From: CAWATZ01 sp963784995
GTDB lineage: Bacteria; Planctomycetota; Planctomycetia; Gemmatales; Gemmataceae
NCBI GenBank assembly: GCA_963784995.1
Contig: CAWATZ010000002.1
Span: 1,240,001 to 1,304,000 of the forward strand
Direction of reading: 5' to 3'
DNA length: 64,000 nt
This document shows, piece by piece, positions 1 to 8,532 of this stretch (position 1 is the first letter of the stretch; the number at the start of each line of letters is the position of its first letter). A program made the position numbers and the translations under genes. The notes below the pieces were generated by a model. The model was not told the DNA's origin and did not search any database. It saw only the letters and a program-made list of their open reading frames with translations.

Positions 1-405
1 TGGAAGCTCGGCTACTCCGAAAAGCCGTCCGAGATGCAGGCGGGCCGGCGGAAGACCTCGAAGCAGCTCGATCTGACCAGCACGCTGGGCCTGCGGCTGT
101 CGGCGGAAGGGGTCGTGGTGGACATTGTCCCGGGCAAGCCGGCGGACCGGGCGAGCATCGGCCCCGGGATGAAGTTGATTGCGGTCAACGGCCGGCGCTG
201 GTCGCCGGAACGGCTGACGGCGGCCGTGGCGGGCACCAAAACCGGCGGCAAGATGGAATTGCTGCTGGAGAACGGCGAGTTCTACCGCACTCACAACCTC
301 GATTACCACGACGGACTGAAATACCCCCGGCTGGAACGGCTGCCGGGAGACCGGGCGGACCTGTTGAGCCAGATTGTCAAGGGACGGGCGGAGAAGGCGA
401 AGTAA
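1..405 (+). CDS. M61-family peptidase, C-terminal part (partial)
   Basis: The frame is open from the first base, so the gene starts upstream of the window. The 134 visible residues are a PDZ domain (LGLRLSAEG, then a VVDIVPGKPADRASI carboxylate-binding type loop, then GMKLIAVNGRRW) followed by a short tail with DYHDGLKYPRLERLPG. This PDZ-plus-YHxGxxYPxLER ending is typical of M61 glycyl-aminopeptidase-like proteins. The catalytic HExxH part would lie outside the window. The family assignment therefore rests only on the C-terminal pattern. It is followed by a 257-nt gap carrying the rpsB promoter. Confidence 0.7.
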   Translation, partial: WKLGYSEKPSEMQAGRRKTSKQLDLTSTLGLRLSAEGVVVDIVPGKPADRASIGPGMKLIAVNGRRWSPERLTAAVAGTKTGGKMELLLENGEFYRTHNLDYHDGLKYPRLERLPGDRADLLSQIVKGRAEKAK

Positions 406-526
406 GAGCATTCGGCGGCAACGGCGCGGTGAGATGTTTTTTGCTGCCGGGCCGGGTCGTGCCGCCCCAGGTCCGATTATTCCACGCCTGCCCAACCTGC
501 CGGGGACGTTTTTCGCTGAAAACAAT

Positions 527-555
527 TTGACCCCCTTGTTCGGGATTGCTATGCT
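527..555 (+). promoter_or_regulatory. Sigma70-type promoter with extended -10 for rpsB-tsf
   Basis: The -35 TTGACC lies at 527-532 and the -10 TATGCT at 550-555, with a 17-nt spacer. A TG one base before the -10 (547-548) makes it an extended -10. It sits about 110 nt before the rpsB start and is the only strong match in the gap after the peptidase gene. Confidence 0.7.
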
Positions 556-662
556 GACCTTCTTCACCCACGTGTCAGGGGGTACTACGTCATGAACACC
601 GTGTCCAGTTGGAGGCGTTCCATGGTTTCCTTTTCCAGTGCCGAAAGGCAGGAGGGCAGTGC

Positions 663-1538
663 GTGGCCATTGTCCAGGTAAAAGACTTGATCGAGGCCGG
701 CGTCCATTTCGGACACAGGGCCAGCCGCTGGAACCCCAAGATGCGGCCGTACATCTACGGCAAGCGCAACCTGATCCACATCATCGATCTGCGTGAGACG
801 GTCCGGGGCCTGCTCCGGGCCCACAAGTTCCTGGCCAAGGTGGGCAGCCAGGGCAGCCTGGTCCTCTTCGTCGGCACCAAGCGCCAGAGCAAGGAGCCGG
901 TCGAACGCGAAGCCCGCCGCTGCAACATGCCCTTCGTCAGCGAACGCTGGCTGGGCGGCACCTTGACCAACTTCCGCACCATTCGCGATCGGCTCAACCG
1001 GCTCAAGGAGCTGGAGGCCATGTGGCTGCCGCCCGGCGAGAATCCGGAAAAGATCGACCTGCCCGCCTACATGAAGAACATGGTCAACGAAGCGGGCAAG
1101 CTCGACCTGGTCAAGGCGCCCGACAACGCGCCGATCCGCGGCTACAGCAAAAAGATGGTCGCCACCCTCAATCGCGAACTGAGCAAGATCCAGCGCAACC
1201 TGACCGGCATCCGCAACATGAACCGCTTGCCCGACGCCATGGTCGTGGTCGACCCGCGCCGCGAGCACATTGCCGTGAAGGAAGCCCATCGCATGGGTGT
1301 GGCCACCGTCGCCCTGATCGATACCGACAGCGATCCCGATGAGGTCGATCTGCCCATCCCGGGCAACGACGACAGCATCCGCTCCATCGAGCTGATCCTG
1401 ACCAAGCTGGCCGACTCCGTGGCCGAGGGCCGCGCCGCCTTGCCCCCCGACACGCCCGCGGGCCGACCGCCCCGCCGGGATGGCCAGGCGCATGGCCGGG
1501 CCGAGGGCGCCCGACCCGCTTCCGCCGGCGTCGAATAA
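663..1538 (+). CDS. rpsB: 30S ribosomal protein S2
   Basis: Ribosomal protein S2 of the small subunit, about 291 residues. It has the family signatures GVHFGHRASRWNPKM near the N terminus, then YIYGKRNLIHIIDL, FVGTKRQ, ERWLGGTLTNF and VVVDPRREHIAVKEA. The start is set at a GTG because the conserved sequence begins AIVQVKDLIEAGVHFGH there and AGGAGGG (650-656) lies 6 nt upstream. An upstream in-frame ATG at 621 would add residues not seen in S2. The tail after IELILTKLAD is extended and rich in Pro, Arg and Ala. It is followed by tsf, the usual rpsB-tsf order. Confidence 0.95.
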   Translation: MAIVQVKDLIEAGVHFGHRASRWNPKMRPYIYGKRNLIHIIDLRETVRGLLRAHKFLAKVGSQGSLVLFVGTKRQSKEPVEREARRCNMPFVSERWLGGTLTNFRTIRDRLNRLKELEAMWLPPGENPEKIDLPAYMKNMVNEAGKLDLVKAPDNAPIRGYSKKMVATLNRELSKIQRNLTGIRNMNRLPDAMVVVDPRREHIAVKEAHRMGVATVALIDTDSDPDEVDLPIPGNDDSIRSIELILTKLADSVAEGRAALPPDTPAGRPPRRDGQAHGRAEGARPASAGVE

Positions 1539-1707
1539 GTCTGAGGGGTGCCGGCCGGGGGCCGGCACCGTGGGAGGGGCGTCGCTCCGGAGAGTCTCGC
1601 AAACTCCTTCCGGGCCGACGCCCCTCGCTCGTTTGCACCCCGCCTGCTATCATGTCCACAGGATCAAAATCGGTTTCGACTACTTTGTTGCGAGGAGTGA
1701 CTCTGTC

Positions 1708-2556
1708 ATGGAGATTACCGCTGCAACGGTCAAGCGGTTGCGCGACCGCACCAATGCACCAATGATGGATTGCAAGGAAGCCCTGATTGCGGCCAAGGGC
1801 GACATTGAAAAGGCCGTCGAGGAGCTGCGCAAGAAGAACGCCGCCATCCAGGCCAAGCGCGGCGACAAGGAAACAGCCGAGGGCCGGATCGGCGTCTGGA
1901 TCGACCCGGTCAAGAAGGTGGGCGCCATCATCGAGGTGCGCTGCGAGTCGGCCCCAGTGGCCAAGAGCGAGCAGTTCGTCGCCCTGGTCACCGACCTGGC
2001 CAGGCAGGTGGCCCTCAAAACCCCTGGCTCGGTTCAGGAGTTGCTGACCCAGCCCCTGGCCGACGCTCCGGGCAAAACGGTCAACGACCGCATCGGCGAG
2101 GTGATCGGCATCATCCGCGAGAACATGAAGCCGGTGCGCTTTGTCCGCCTGACGGGCCAGCTGGGCAGCTACGTCCACCACGACGGCATGACCGGCGTAC
2201 TGCTCCAGGTCGAAGGCCCCAACGTTGACCCGCAATTGCTGCGCGACGTGTGTATGCACGTGACTGCCAAGAATCCGCTGGTCGGCAACCGGGAAGAAGT
2301 GCCGGCCGAGCGTATCGCGCAGGAAAAGGAGATCGCCCAGGCGCAGATCCGGGAAGACCCCAAGAACGCCAGCAAGCCGACCAACATCATCGAGAAGATC
2401 GCCGAGGGCAAACTCAAGACGTGGTTCGCCGAGAACGTCCTGGTCGAGCAGCCCTTCGTGCGGGACGACACCAAGACCGTGGGCGCTCTGCTGAGCGGGG
2501 CGGGGTTGAAACTGGTGAAGTTTGCCCGGCTGCAGGTGGGGCAGGTGGTGGGGTAA
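1708..2556 (+). CDS. tsf: Translation elongation factor Ts
   Basis: EF-Ts, the nucleotide exchange factor for EF-Tu, 282 residues. The N-terminal UBA-like module (ITAATVKRLRDRTNAPMMDCKEAL) carries the classical EF-Ts signature, followed by GDIEKAVEELRKK. The core includes ARQVAL, YVHHDGMTGVLLQVEG and the conserved end PFVRDDTKTVGALL. The ATG is preceded by CGAGGAG about 11 nt upstream. It lies 169 nt after rpsB, so the two are probably co-transcribed, although TGCTATCAT (1645-1653) could be an extra extended -10 with no good -35. A long palindrome follows directly. Confidence 0.96.
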   Translation: MEITAATVKRLRDRTNAPMMDCKEALIAAKGDIEKAVEELRKKNAAIQAKRGDKETAEGRIGVWIDPVKKVGAIIEVRCESAPVAKSEQFVALVTDLARQVALKTPGSVQELLTQPLADAPGKTVNDRIGEVIGIIRENMKPVRFVRLTGQLGSYVHHDGMTGVLLQVEGPNVDPQLLRDVCMHVTAKNPLVGNREEVPAERIAQEKEIAQAQIREDPKNASKPTNIIEKIAEGKLKTWFAENVLVEQPFVRDDTKTVGALLSGAGLKLVKFARLQVGQVVG

Positions 2557-2564
2557 CCCGAAAA

Positions 2565-2701
2565 CGACCCCTGCCGGCTTGTCCGGCAGGTGAAGGAGGT
2601 CAGCGGCTAGCCTGTTTGGGCAAAGAAAAGAAATCCTTTCTTTTTCAAGACTTCTCTAGCTTTTGACCTCCTTCACCTGCCGGACAAGCCGGCAGGGGTC
2701 G
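2565..2701. repeat. Intergenic palindrome, 38-bp perfect arms
   Basis: Arms at 2565-2602 and 2664-2701 are exact reverse complements, separated by a 61-nt loop. It lies just after the tsf stop and just before the prs promoter. It could fold at the 3' end of the rpsB-tsf transcript, but there is no clean T-tract after the right arm. Confidence 0.9.
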
Positions 2702-2719
2702 AATTTCTCAACTGCATGG

Positions 2720-2749
2720 TTGACAACCCCTTCATGGGCACTTCATAAT
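2720..2749 (+). promoter_or_regulatory. Sigma70-type promoter for prs
   Basis: A perfect -35 TTGACA (2720-2725) is followed after 18 nt by CATAAT (2744-2749), a 5/6 match to the -10 consensus. It lies about 125 nt upstream of the prs start and immediately after the palindrome that ends the rpsB-tsf unit. Confidence 0.65.
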
Positions 2750-2874
2750 GCGCGTCTCCTCTCCCGCCAACGTTGCCGGGACAGCGAGGCCGGCGCGGAC
2801 GGACAATGCCGGCTGGTGAACCTCGTGGAGGCTGCTCGGACGCGGCCGGCTCGCGATTACCTGCTGGCGTGACC

Positions 2875-3825
2875 ATGAACAACCACAAGCTGAAGGTCTT
2901 CACCGGGCGGGCCAACCTGCCGCTGGCCGACAAGATTTGCCGGCACCTGGGCGATGCGCTCGGCAAGATGACCGTGGGCAATTTCCCCGACGGCGAAACC
3001 TCCGTCCGCATCGAGGAGGACGTCCGCGGCCGGGACGTCTTCATCGTCCAGCCGACCTGTCCGCCGGTCAACGAGAACCTGATGGAGCTGCTGGTCATCA
3101 TCGACAGCTTCAAGCGGGCCAGCCCGGCCCGGATCACCGTGGTGCTGCCCTATTACGGCTACGCCCGCCAGGACCGCAAGGACGTGGGCCGGGTGCCGAT
3201 CACCGCCAAGCTGGTGGCCGACCTGCTGACCACGGCCGGGGCCACCCGCGTCCTGTGTCTGGACCTGCACGCCGCCCAGATCCAGGGGTTCTTTGACATC
3301 CCCGTCGATCACTTGCAGGCCAGCCCGGTGATCAACGAGTACGTCCGCTCCCTGAACATTCCCCAGCGCGATTTCGTGGTCCTCAGCCCCGACGAGGGCA
3401 GCATCAAGAAGGCCCTCTCCTATCAGAAGAAGCTGGGCGGCTCGCTCTCCATCGTGGACAAGCGGCGGATCAGCCCGACCGGGATCGATTCGGCCAACCT
3501 GATTGGCCCACCGCTGGAAGGCAAGACCGTGGTGATCTTCGACGACATGATCTCGACCGCCGGCAGTGTTGTCGGCGCCGCCAGCGTGGCCCACCGGCAC
3601 GGGGCCCGCGAGATCCTGGCCTGCGCCACCCACGGGATCCTGTGCGGCCCCGCCATCGAGCGGCTGCGCGCCGCGCCGCTGAAGGAGCTGGTGCTGACCG
3701 ACAGCATTCCGCTGCCGCCGCAAAAGCAATTGCCCAACATCCGCATCCTGAGCGTGGCGCCGTTGCTGGCCGATGCCATCAAGCGCATCCACCTCAATGA
3801 GTCGATTAGCAAGCTGTTCGAGTGA
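2875..3825 (+). CDS. prs: Ribose-phosphate pyrophosphokinase
   Basis: Makes PRPP from ribose 5-phosphate and ATP for nucleotide, His and Trp synthesis. It is also the donor for the phosphoribosyltransferase step of the UbiA pathway further along this window. The protein is 316 residues, the usual class I length. Visible motifs are NFPDGETSVRI (flexible loop region), VLPYYGYARQDRK, the PRPP-synthetase signature LCLDLHAAQIQGFFDIPVDHL, and the PRPP-binding loop VVIFDDMISTAGS. The ATG fits the conserved beginning (KLKVFTGRANLPLADKI). A GTG two codons upstream is possible. It is convergent with the TPR-alphaCTD gene. Confidence 0.96.
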   Translation: MNNHKLKVFTGRANLPLADKICRHLGDALGKMTVGNFPDGETSVRIEEDVRGRDVFIVQPTCPPVNENLMELLVIIDSFKRASPARITVVLPYYGYARQDRKDVGRVPITAKLVADLLTTAGATRVLCLDLHAAQIQGFFDIPVDHLQASPVINEYVRSLNIPQRDFVVLSPDEGSIKKALSYQKKLGGSLSIVDKRRISPTGIDSANLIGPPLEGKTVVIFDDMISTAGSVVGAASVAHRHGAREILACATHGILCGPAIERLRAAPLKELVLTDSIPLPPQKQLPNIRILSVAPLLADAIKRIHLNESISKLFE

Positions 3826-3839
3826 GAGACTGTACCAAC

Positions 3840-4087
3840 AGCCGCTTGCGGCTTAGGCGGTATCGGGAAAAAGGTTGGGCCACAGTCCCCGTGGGTGCGC
3901 TGCGCGACCCACGGCTGAGTTATGCAACCCCTTCGGGGTAGGAAGACAACGCGAGCCCTGTTTTCTACCCCGAAGGGGTTGCATATCCCAGCCGTGGGTC
4001 GCGCAGCGCACCCACGGGAAGGAGGGCGGACCAACAATTATCCTCAAACCGCCTTAGCACAACAGTTGCGCTAAGCCGCAAGCGGCT
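3840..4087. repeat. Nested palindromes between convergent genes (17-bp outer, 53-bp inner arms)
   Basis: Inner arms at 3889-3941 and 3965-4017 are 53 nt long with two mismatches. Each arm also contains its own small hairpins (CGTGGGT...ACCCACG and ACCCC-TTC-GGGGT). Outer arms at 3840-3856 and 4071-4087 form an exact 17-bp pair around them. The structure fills the 276-nt gap between prs and the oppositely oriented TPR-alphaCTD gene, which suggests a two-way transcription terminator or a REP-like element. Confidence 0.9.
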
Positions 4088-4101
4088 GGGACAACAGATG
4101 C

Positions 4102-5454
4102 TTACTCCCCTCGCAATCTTAGCCCATACTGGCTCAGTTTCTCGCGCACCTCGTTCAGTGAGGTCTGCCCGAAGTTCTTGGACTCCAGCAGCTCGTCCGG
4201 AGTGCGCTGCACCAGCTCGCCGAAGGTGTTGATCCCCAGCCGGTTCATGCACTTGCGGGCCCGGACGGACAGGTTCAGGTCGGACACCGATTTGTTCAGC
4301 ACCGCCTGTTCCTGCTCGCTCAACTGTTGCGGCGGGCGGTAGCGCAGCTCCGGCTGAGCGCCCGGCTCCAGCGATTGCCCCAGCCGCAGGCCCTTGGACG
4401 AGAGCATGTCCTTGATCTCGTTGAGCGAGGTCTCGCCGAAGTTCTTGCTGCTCAGCAATTGCTGCTCGCTGACCCGGGTCAGGTCGCCCAGCGTGCGAAT
4501 GTTCATCTTCTTCAGACAGTTCCGGCTGCGCACCGACAGCTCGAAGTCGGTGACGGGGATCTCCAGCACCTGACTGAACTGAGTGGTGTTCCGCTCGTCG
4601 TCGGGGTTGTAGTACATGTTCAGGGACGCCTGGGCGTCCTTCTGGAACAGCCGGGCCTCCTCGTCGGCGGGGTTGCTGGACAGCACCCGGCGAAAGCACT
4701 CGACCGCCTTGTCGTATTTTTCGTGGTCCTCGTAGAGGATACCCAGGTTCTTGAGCGTGCCGACGTGGACCGGCGGATACTTCAGACAGCGCTCGTAAAA
4801 GGCAATGGCCTCGTCATCGTTGCCGGCCAGGTCGTTGGCGTGGGCCAGCTGGAACAGGGCGTTGGTATGGCCGGGGTCCAGCTCGATGGCCCGTTCCAGC
4901 GACTTGATGCCGGCCACCCGATCGTATTCGGCTTGCTTGGGGTCGGCCAGGGAGAGCATGGCCAGCTGGTAGTGATACTCCGGGTTGTGCTTGCTCTGGT
5001 CCTCGAGCTTGGTGAGCAAGGTCCGGGCCTGGTCGGTTTCGCCCTTGAGGCGATAAATGCCGGCCCGCTGCAGTTGCACCTGGCTGGGGTTGTAGCCGCT
5101 CTTCTCAGCACGCTCGAAGGCCTTGAGGGCGTCGTCGTATTCCTGGCGCGACACCAGGGCCCGGCCCAGGTAGAAGTTGGCCAGGGCGCTCTCGGCCTGC
5201 CGCAAATGCTCGATGGCCTGCAGCGTGTAGCCCAGGAAGAAGGAGGCGATGCCCAGCTTGAGGTGCCACTTCTTGGCCGTGGCCGGGGTGGCGGCTTCCA
5301 GCTTCTTCTTCAGACTCTCGGTCACGTCGCGCAGGGTGCGGTACTGGGGGCCCCCCTGGGCCAGACCATTGCGCAACTGCTGGACTGTGCCGGCATCACA
5401 ATCTTCGCGTTCCAGCAGCAGCGATTTCAGATCAATCAGCATCATTTCCGCCAT
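4102..5454 (-). CDS. TPR protein with two C-terminal RNA polymerase alpha-CTD domains
   Basis: 450 residues. Residues about 60-290 are TPR-like helical repeats (for example ALKAFERAEKSGYNPSQ, SLERAIELDPGHTNALFQLA, AVECFRRVLSSNPADEEA). Two alpha-CTD modules follow at about 297-360 and 387-450. The first reads DFELSVRSRNCLKK with NFGETSLNEIKDML. The second reads DLNLSVRARKCMNR with NFGQTSLNEVREKL. The arginine matching E. coli alpha R265 is present in both (R309, R398). The position of N268 is Asn in the first and Lys in the second, and the K298 position is Thr in both. There is no alpha-NTD, so this is not RpoA. It is inferred to be a DNA- or RNAP-binding adaptor in the cytoplasm. Similar proteins are annotated in planctomycetes, but I know of no established function. 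It is divergent from the methyltransferase gene. Confidence 0.9.
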   Translation of the reverse strand: MAEMMLIDLKSLLLEREDCDAGTVQQLRNGLAQGGPQYRTLRDVTESLKKKLEAATPATAKKWHLKLGIASFFLGYTLQAIEHLRQAESALANFYLGRALVSRQEYDDALKAFERAEKSGYNPSQVQLQRAGIYRLKGETDQARTLLTKLEDQSKHNPEYHYQLAMLSLADPKQAEYDRVAGIKSLERAIELDPGHTNALFQLAHANDLAGNDDEAIAFYERCLKYPPVHVGTLKNLGILYEDHEKYDKAVECFRRVLSSNPADEEARLFQKDAQASLNMYYNPDDERNTTQFSQVLEIPVTDFELSVRSRNCLKKMNIRTLGDLTRVSEQQLLSSKNFGETSLNEIKDMLSSKGLRLGQSLEPGAQPELRYRPPQQLSEQEQAVLNKSVSDLNLSVRARKCMNRLGINTFGELVQRTPDELLESKNFGQTSLNEVREKLSQYGLRLRGE

Positions 5455-5630
5455 GCAGCGATCTCCGTTGACGTACGAACGTTCGCGTTCAGAACTCCCG
5501 CAGGTAACGAGCCGCCAGGCTTGTCCCGGCGGGATAAACCCGCCGGCTCGTAGTTTCCGTCCTGATCGGCGGGTCGGGATTTGCTATTGTAACCAGATCG
5601 ACCAGCGACGCAAGAGAAGAGACCTCAGCC

Positions 5631-6722
5631 ATGCCTGCCGGACGAGCCGAGACCCTGCCGCCCTGCTATGCCATGGTTCATCCCGGTCTGGAAGAGGTGG
5701 CCGGCGAGGAGATCGTCCAGGAACTGGGAGGCGAGATCAAGAAGACCGGCCCGGGCTTTGTGGTCTTTCGGCTGGAGGAAATCACCAACGCCGTCCTGGA
5801 CCTGCGGACAGTCGAGGACGTGTTCCTGCTGGCCTGGGGCAGCGATCAGCTCACCTATCGGGCCGAGGACCTGGAACGGATCCGCCGCTGGACGGCCCGC
5901 GAGCCGAACTGGGACCAGCTGCTGCGCATCCATCACGCGATCCGGCCCCGGCCCAAGGGGAAACCGACCTTCTGGATGGTGACGCAGATGGAGGGGCAGC
6001 ACGGCTATCTGCGCCGGGACGCCCGCAAGGCCCTGGGTCAGGGACTGGCCGGCAAGCTGCCGGCCAGCTGGAAGCTGGCCGAGGAGAACGCCTCGGTGGA
6101 GGTCTGGCTGACCATCCAGGAAGCGACCGCCCTGTGCGGGCTGCGGCTGTCGGACCGGACCATGCGGCATCGCACCTACAAGCTGGAGCATCGGCCCGCC
6201 TCGCTGCGGCCGACGCTGGCCGCGGCGATGGTCCGCCTGGCGGAGGCCAGGCCTAACCACAGCGTTCTCGATCCGATGTGCGGCGTCGGCACCATCCTGG
6301 CGGAACTTCTGGTGCTGCGGCAGCGCTTTCGCAATCCCAGCGGCCCGGTCTGGGGCGGAGACGTGGAACAGCAGGCCGTGCGCTCCGCGGCCGTCAACTT
6401 GCGGCGGCTGGGCTCGACCGAACTGGTGCGCTGGGACGCCCGCCGGCTGCCGCTGGCGGATGCCTCGGTGGATCGGATCATCAGCAATCCGCCCTTTGGA
6501 AAGCAGTTGAGCGACCCGGAGGCGATCGAACCACTCTACCGGGCGATCGTAAAGGAGTATGACCGGGTGCTGAAGCCGGGCGGGCGAGCGGTGCTGCTGG
6601 TCAGCGCCGGGAACGTCCTGCAGGAAGCAGTCCGGCCGGTGGACTGGAAGTCGCTGCGGCGCCTGGCCGTTCGCGTTTTGGGACAAAAGGCGACCATCAG
6701 CGTCTGGCAGAAAGTCCTTTGA
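5631..6722 (+). CDS. THUMP-domain RNA (guanine-N2-type) methyltransferase
   Basis: 363 residues. An N-terminal THUMP RNA-binding region (about 1-160) is followed by a UPF0020/Trm14-like Rossmann methyltransferase. SAM motif I is VLDPMCGVGTILAE, and the catalytic motif is ISNPPFGKQL, the NPPF type of N-methyltransferases acting on guanine or adenine. Members of this family modify tRNA or rRNA guanine N2, but the exact target cannot be read here. The ATG follows an AGAAGAGA Shine-Dalgarno-like stretch about 11 nt upstream. A TGCTATTGT extended -10-like sequence lies near 5583, with no clear -35. Confidence 0.85.
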   Translation: MPAGRAETLPPCYAMVHPGLEEVAGEEIVQELGGEIKKTGPGFVVFRLEEITNAVLDLRTVEDVFLLAWGSDQLTYRAEDLERIRRWTAREPNWDQLLRIHHAIRPRPKGKPTFWMVTQMEGQHGYLRRDARKALGQGLAGKLPASWKLAEENASVEVWLTIQEATALCGLRLSDRTMRHRTYKLEHRPASLRPTLAAAMVRLAEARPNHSVLDPMCGVGTILAELLVLRQRFRNPSGPVWGGDVEQQAVRSAAVNLRRLGSTELVRWDARRLPLADASVDRIISNPPFGKQLSDPEAIEPLYRAIVKEYDRVLKPGGRAVLLVSAGNVLQEAVRPVDWKSLRRLAVRVLGQKATISVWQKVL

Positions 6723-6754
6723 TGCGGTAACATCGTTGGAAGGGGAATCTCAAT

Positions 6755-6846
6755 CCCCGGGTTGCGCTGCGCTCCACCCGGGGCTTTACTCCTTTACTCC
6801 TGGTTTTGGGACTAAAGCCCCGGGTGGAGCGCAGCGCAACCCGGGG
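6755..6846. repeat. Intergenic palindrome, 34-bp perfect arms
   Basis: Arms at 6755-6788 and 6813-6846 are exact reverse complements. The 24-nt loop contains a short direct repeat (CTCCTTTACTCCT). It lies between the methyltransferase stop and the zinc-ribbon gene start, ending 25 nt before that ATG. Confidence 0.9.
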
Positions 6847-6871
6847 GGCCGGGTGGGGCGAGGGCAAGCAA

Positions 6872-7942
6872 ATGGCGGGCACCACAATCACCTGTCCCGA
6901 GTGTGACAAGGTGCTGAAACTGAGCAAGCCGGTGGCGCCGGGCAAGTCGCTCAAATGTCCCAAGTGCGAGGCCGTCTTCAAAGTCCCGGCCGAAGCTCCC
7001 GCGAGCAACGCCAAGGCCAAGTCCAAGTCGCCCGCCCCGGCCAAGAAAAGCAGCGACAAGGTTTCCCCCAAGAAAGGGACCGGCAAGCCGGACAAGGCCG
7101 AGAGCAAACCGGACAAGCCGGCCGGGCCGGCCCCGGACATGACCTACGGCGTCGTTCAGGAGAACGAGCCCGCGGAGGAGAACAAGGTCAAGATCAACTA
7201 CGCCCCGGACACGTCGATCCGCGACCTGCGCGGCCCGGCCCAGGCGGCGGTGATGCAGCCGACCAACTTCCTCATCATGATTTCCTCCATCGGCTTCTTT
7301 GGCTGGGTCGTGCTGATCGTGGCGCTGCTGATCCCCATCGTGCTGCCGGTGACCACGGGCGACGTGGGCATCAAAGAAAAGCCCCGGCCGATCCTGGAGA
7401 TCGCCGATGGCCTGGGCAGCGTCAACGGCACCTCGGTCGGCTACCAAGGGGGAGGCGCCCAGGCGGAACCCCTGGACATGGAAAAGGTCAAGGAAATCCT
7501 CGCTAAGCTCGCGAAGGGGGAAAAGCTGCCCGACCCGAACCAAGAGGCCGTGATGCTGCTCTTTGGCATCAACATGGGCCAGTTGGGCGAGTTCGCGACC
7601 GTGCAAATCCTGCTCATCTTCTTCGTGTTCGTCCTGTGCGCCCTGTTTTCCGGCACGGCCATGCTGGGCGCGGTCAAGGCCCAGAACCTGGAATCGCGGG
7701 GGTGGGGCATCGCCGCCTCGATCATGGTCATGATGCCGCTCACCATCGGTGGCTTCTGTGCCGACGTCGGCATGCTGCTGGGCTTCGTCCTGCGCGTGGT
7801 CATCGATGCCTACTATGCGGCCTGGGTGGTGAATAGTCTCTTGTCGCTGTTCCAGCTCGCGGCCCTCGGTGCGGGGGTCTGGGGGTTGACGGTCTTCAAT
7901 CAGGAAGACGTGATTGCAGGCTATGAGTTCGTACCGGAGTAA
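6872..7942 (+). CDS. Zinc-ribbon membrane protein (MJ0042-like finger)
   Basis: 356 residues. The N terminus has two CxxC pairs (C8-C11 and C29-C32), a zinc ribbon of the MJ0042/planctomycete type. A low-complexity Lys/Pro/Ala/Ser linker (about 38-90) follows. The second half has at least four hydrophobic segments (IMISSIGFFGWVVLIVALLI, ILLIFFVFVLCALFSG, and two near the C terminus), so it is an inner-membrane protein. The ATG at 6872 is chosen because the zinc ribbon begins there and the upstream in-frame sequence is palindrome. The next gene starts 13 nt downstream, so they form an operon. The function is unknown. Confidence 0.75.
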   Translation: MAGTTITCPECDKVLKLSKPVAPGKSLKCPKCEAVFKVPAEAPASNAKAKSKSPAPAKKSSDKVSPKKGTGKPDKAESKPDKPAGPAPDMTYGVVQENEPAEENKVKINYAPDTSIRDLRGPAQAAVMQPTNFLIMISSIGFFGWVVLIVALLIPIVLPVTTGDVGIKEKPRPILEIADGLGSVNGTSVGYQGGGAQAEPLDMEKVKEILAKLAKGEKLPDPNQEAVMLLFGINMGQLGEFATVQILLIFFVFVLCALFSGTAMLGAVKAQNLESRGWGIAASIMVMMPLTIGGFCADVGMLLGFVLRVVIDAYYAAWVVNSLLSLFQLAALGAGVWGLTVFNQEDVIAGYEFVPE

Positions 7943-7955
7943 CAAGGACCTGAAC

Positions 7956-8513
7956 ATGAAGCGCGGTCATTATCCCTGGCGGCTGGCGCTGCTGGTCCTG
8001 CTCCTTGTCGGAGTGGGCTGCAGCATTCCTCCCAACCGGATCACCTTTCCCGAGCGGATGGCAGACGCGAACAAGAAGCTGAATGGCATTGCCTTGAAGT
8101 TGTACGGCGAACTGCTGACCCTGCTGAGTCCCGGGCCAAACCTGGACCCGGCTCTCATCGAGAAAGTCAAGGCGCTGACCAAGGAAGCCGAACAGGAGGT
8201 GGCCCAGCTGAAGAAGGATTACAATCCGGGGCTGCTGCCGACCCGGACTTCCCCGAATGCGCCGGCACTGCTGGAGGCCTACCAGAAATTCCTCGTCGCC
8301 GAGGACACCATTGTCAACAAGCATTTGAATCAAGTGGTGACCATTCTCGAAGATCCGAAGCTCCAGCGGGGGGTGAAGTGGCAACAGATCAGGGCCGAAC
8401 TCGACGCGGCCCGGGCGCTGGAGACACCGGCCCTGAAGGATGTCAAGGAGGCCCAGAAGAAGTACGCCGAGGACCACTTCTATTCCCTGGTTGCCGAGAG
8501 GCCGAAAGAGTAG
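7956..8513 (+). CDS. Predicted lipoprotein, unknown function
   Basis: 185 residues. It has a type II signal peptide with a charged start, a Leu/Val-rich core and the lipobox VGVGC with the lipidated Cys at about residue 22. The mature part is helical and charged, with no domain I recognise. It starts 13 nt after the zinc-ribbon membrane protein gene, so the two products are probably made together and may work together at the membrane. The ATG is chosen at the start of the signal peptide. Confidence 0.7.
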   Translation: MKRGHYPWRLALLVLLLVGVGCSIPPNRITFPERMADANKKLNGIALKLYGELLTLLSPGPNLDPALIEKVKALTKEAEQEVAQLKKDYNPGLLPTRTSPNAPALLEAYQKFLVAEDTIVNKHLNQVVTILEDPKLQRGVKWQQIRAELDAARALETPALKDVKEAQKKYAEDHFYSLVAERPKE

Positions 8514-8532
8514 CAGCCACTTGCCGCTCTGC

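Noticed and set aside
3853..4057. Small open frames of about 60 codons on both strands
   Set aside because: They are translations of the nested palindrome, which is why both strands give near-identical peptides.
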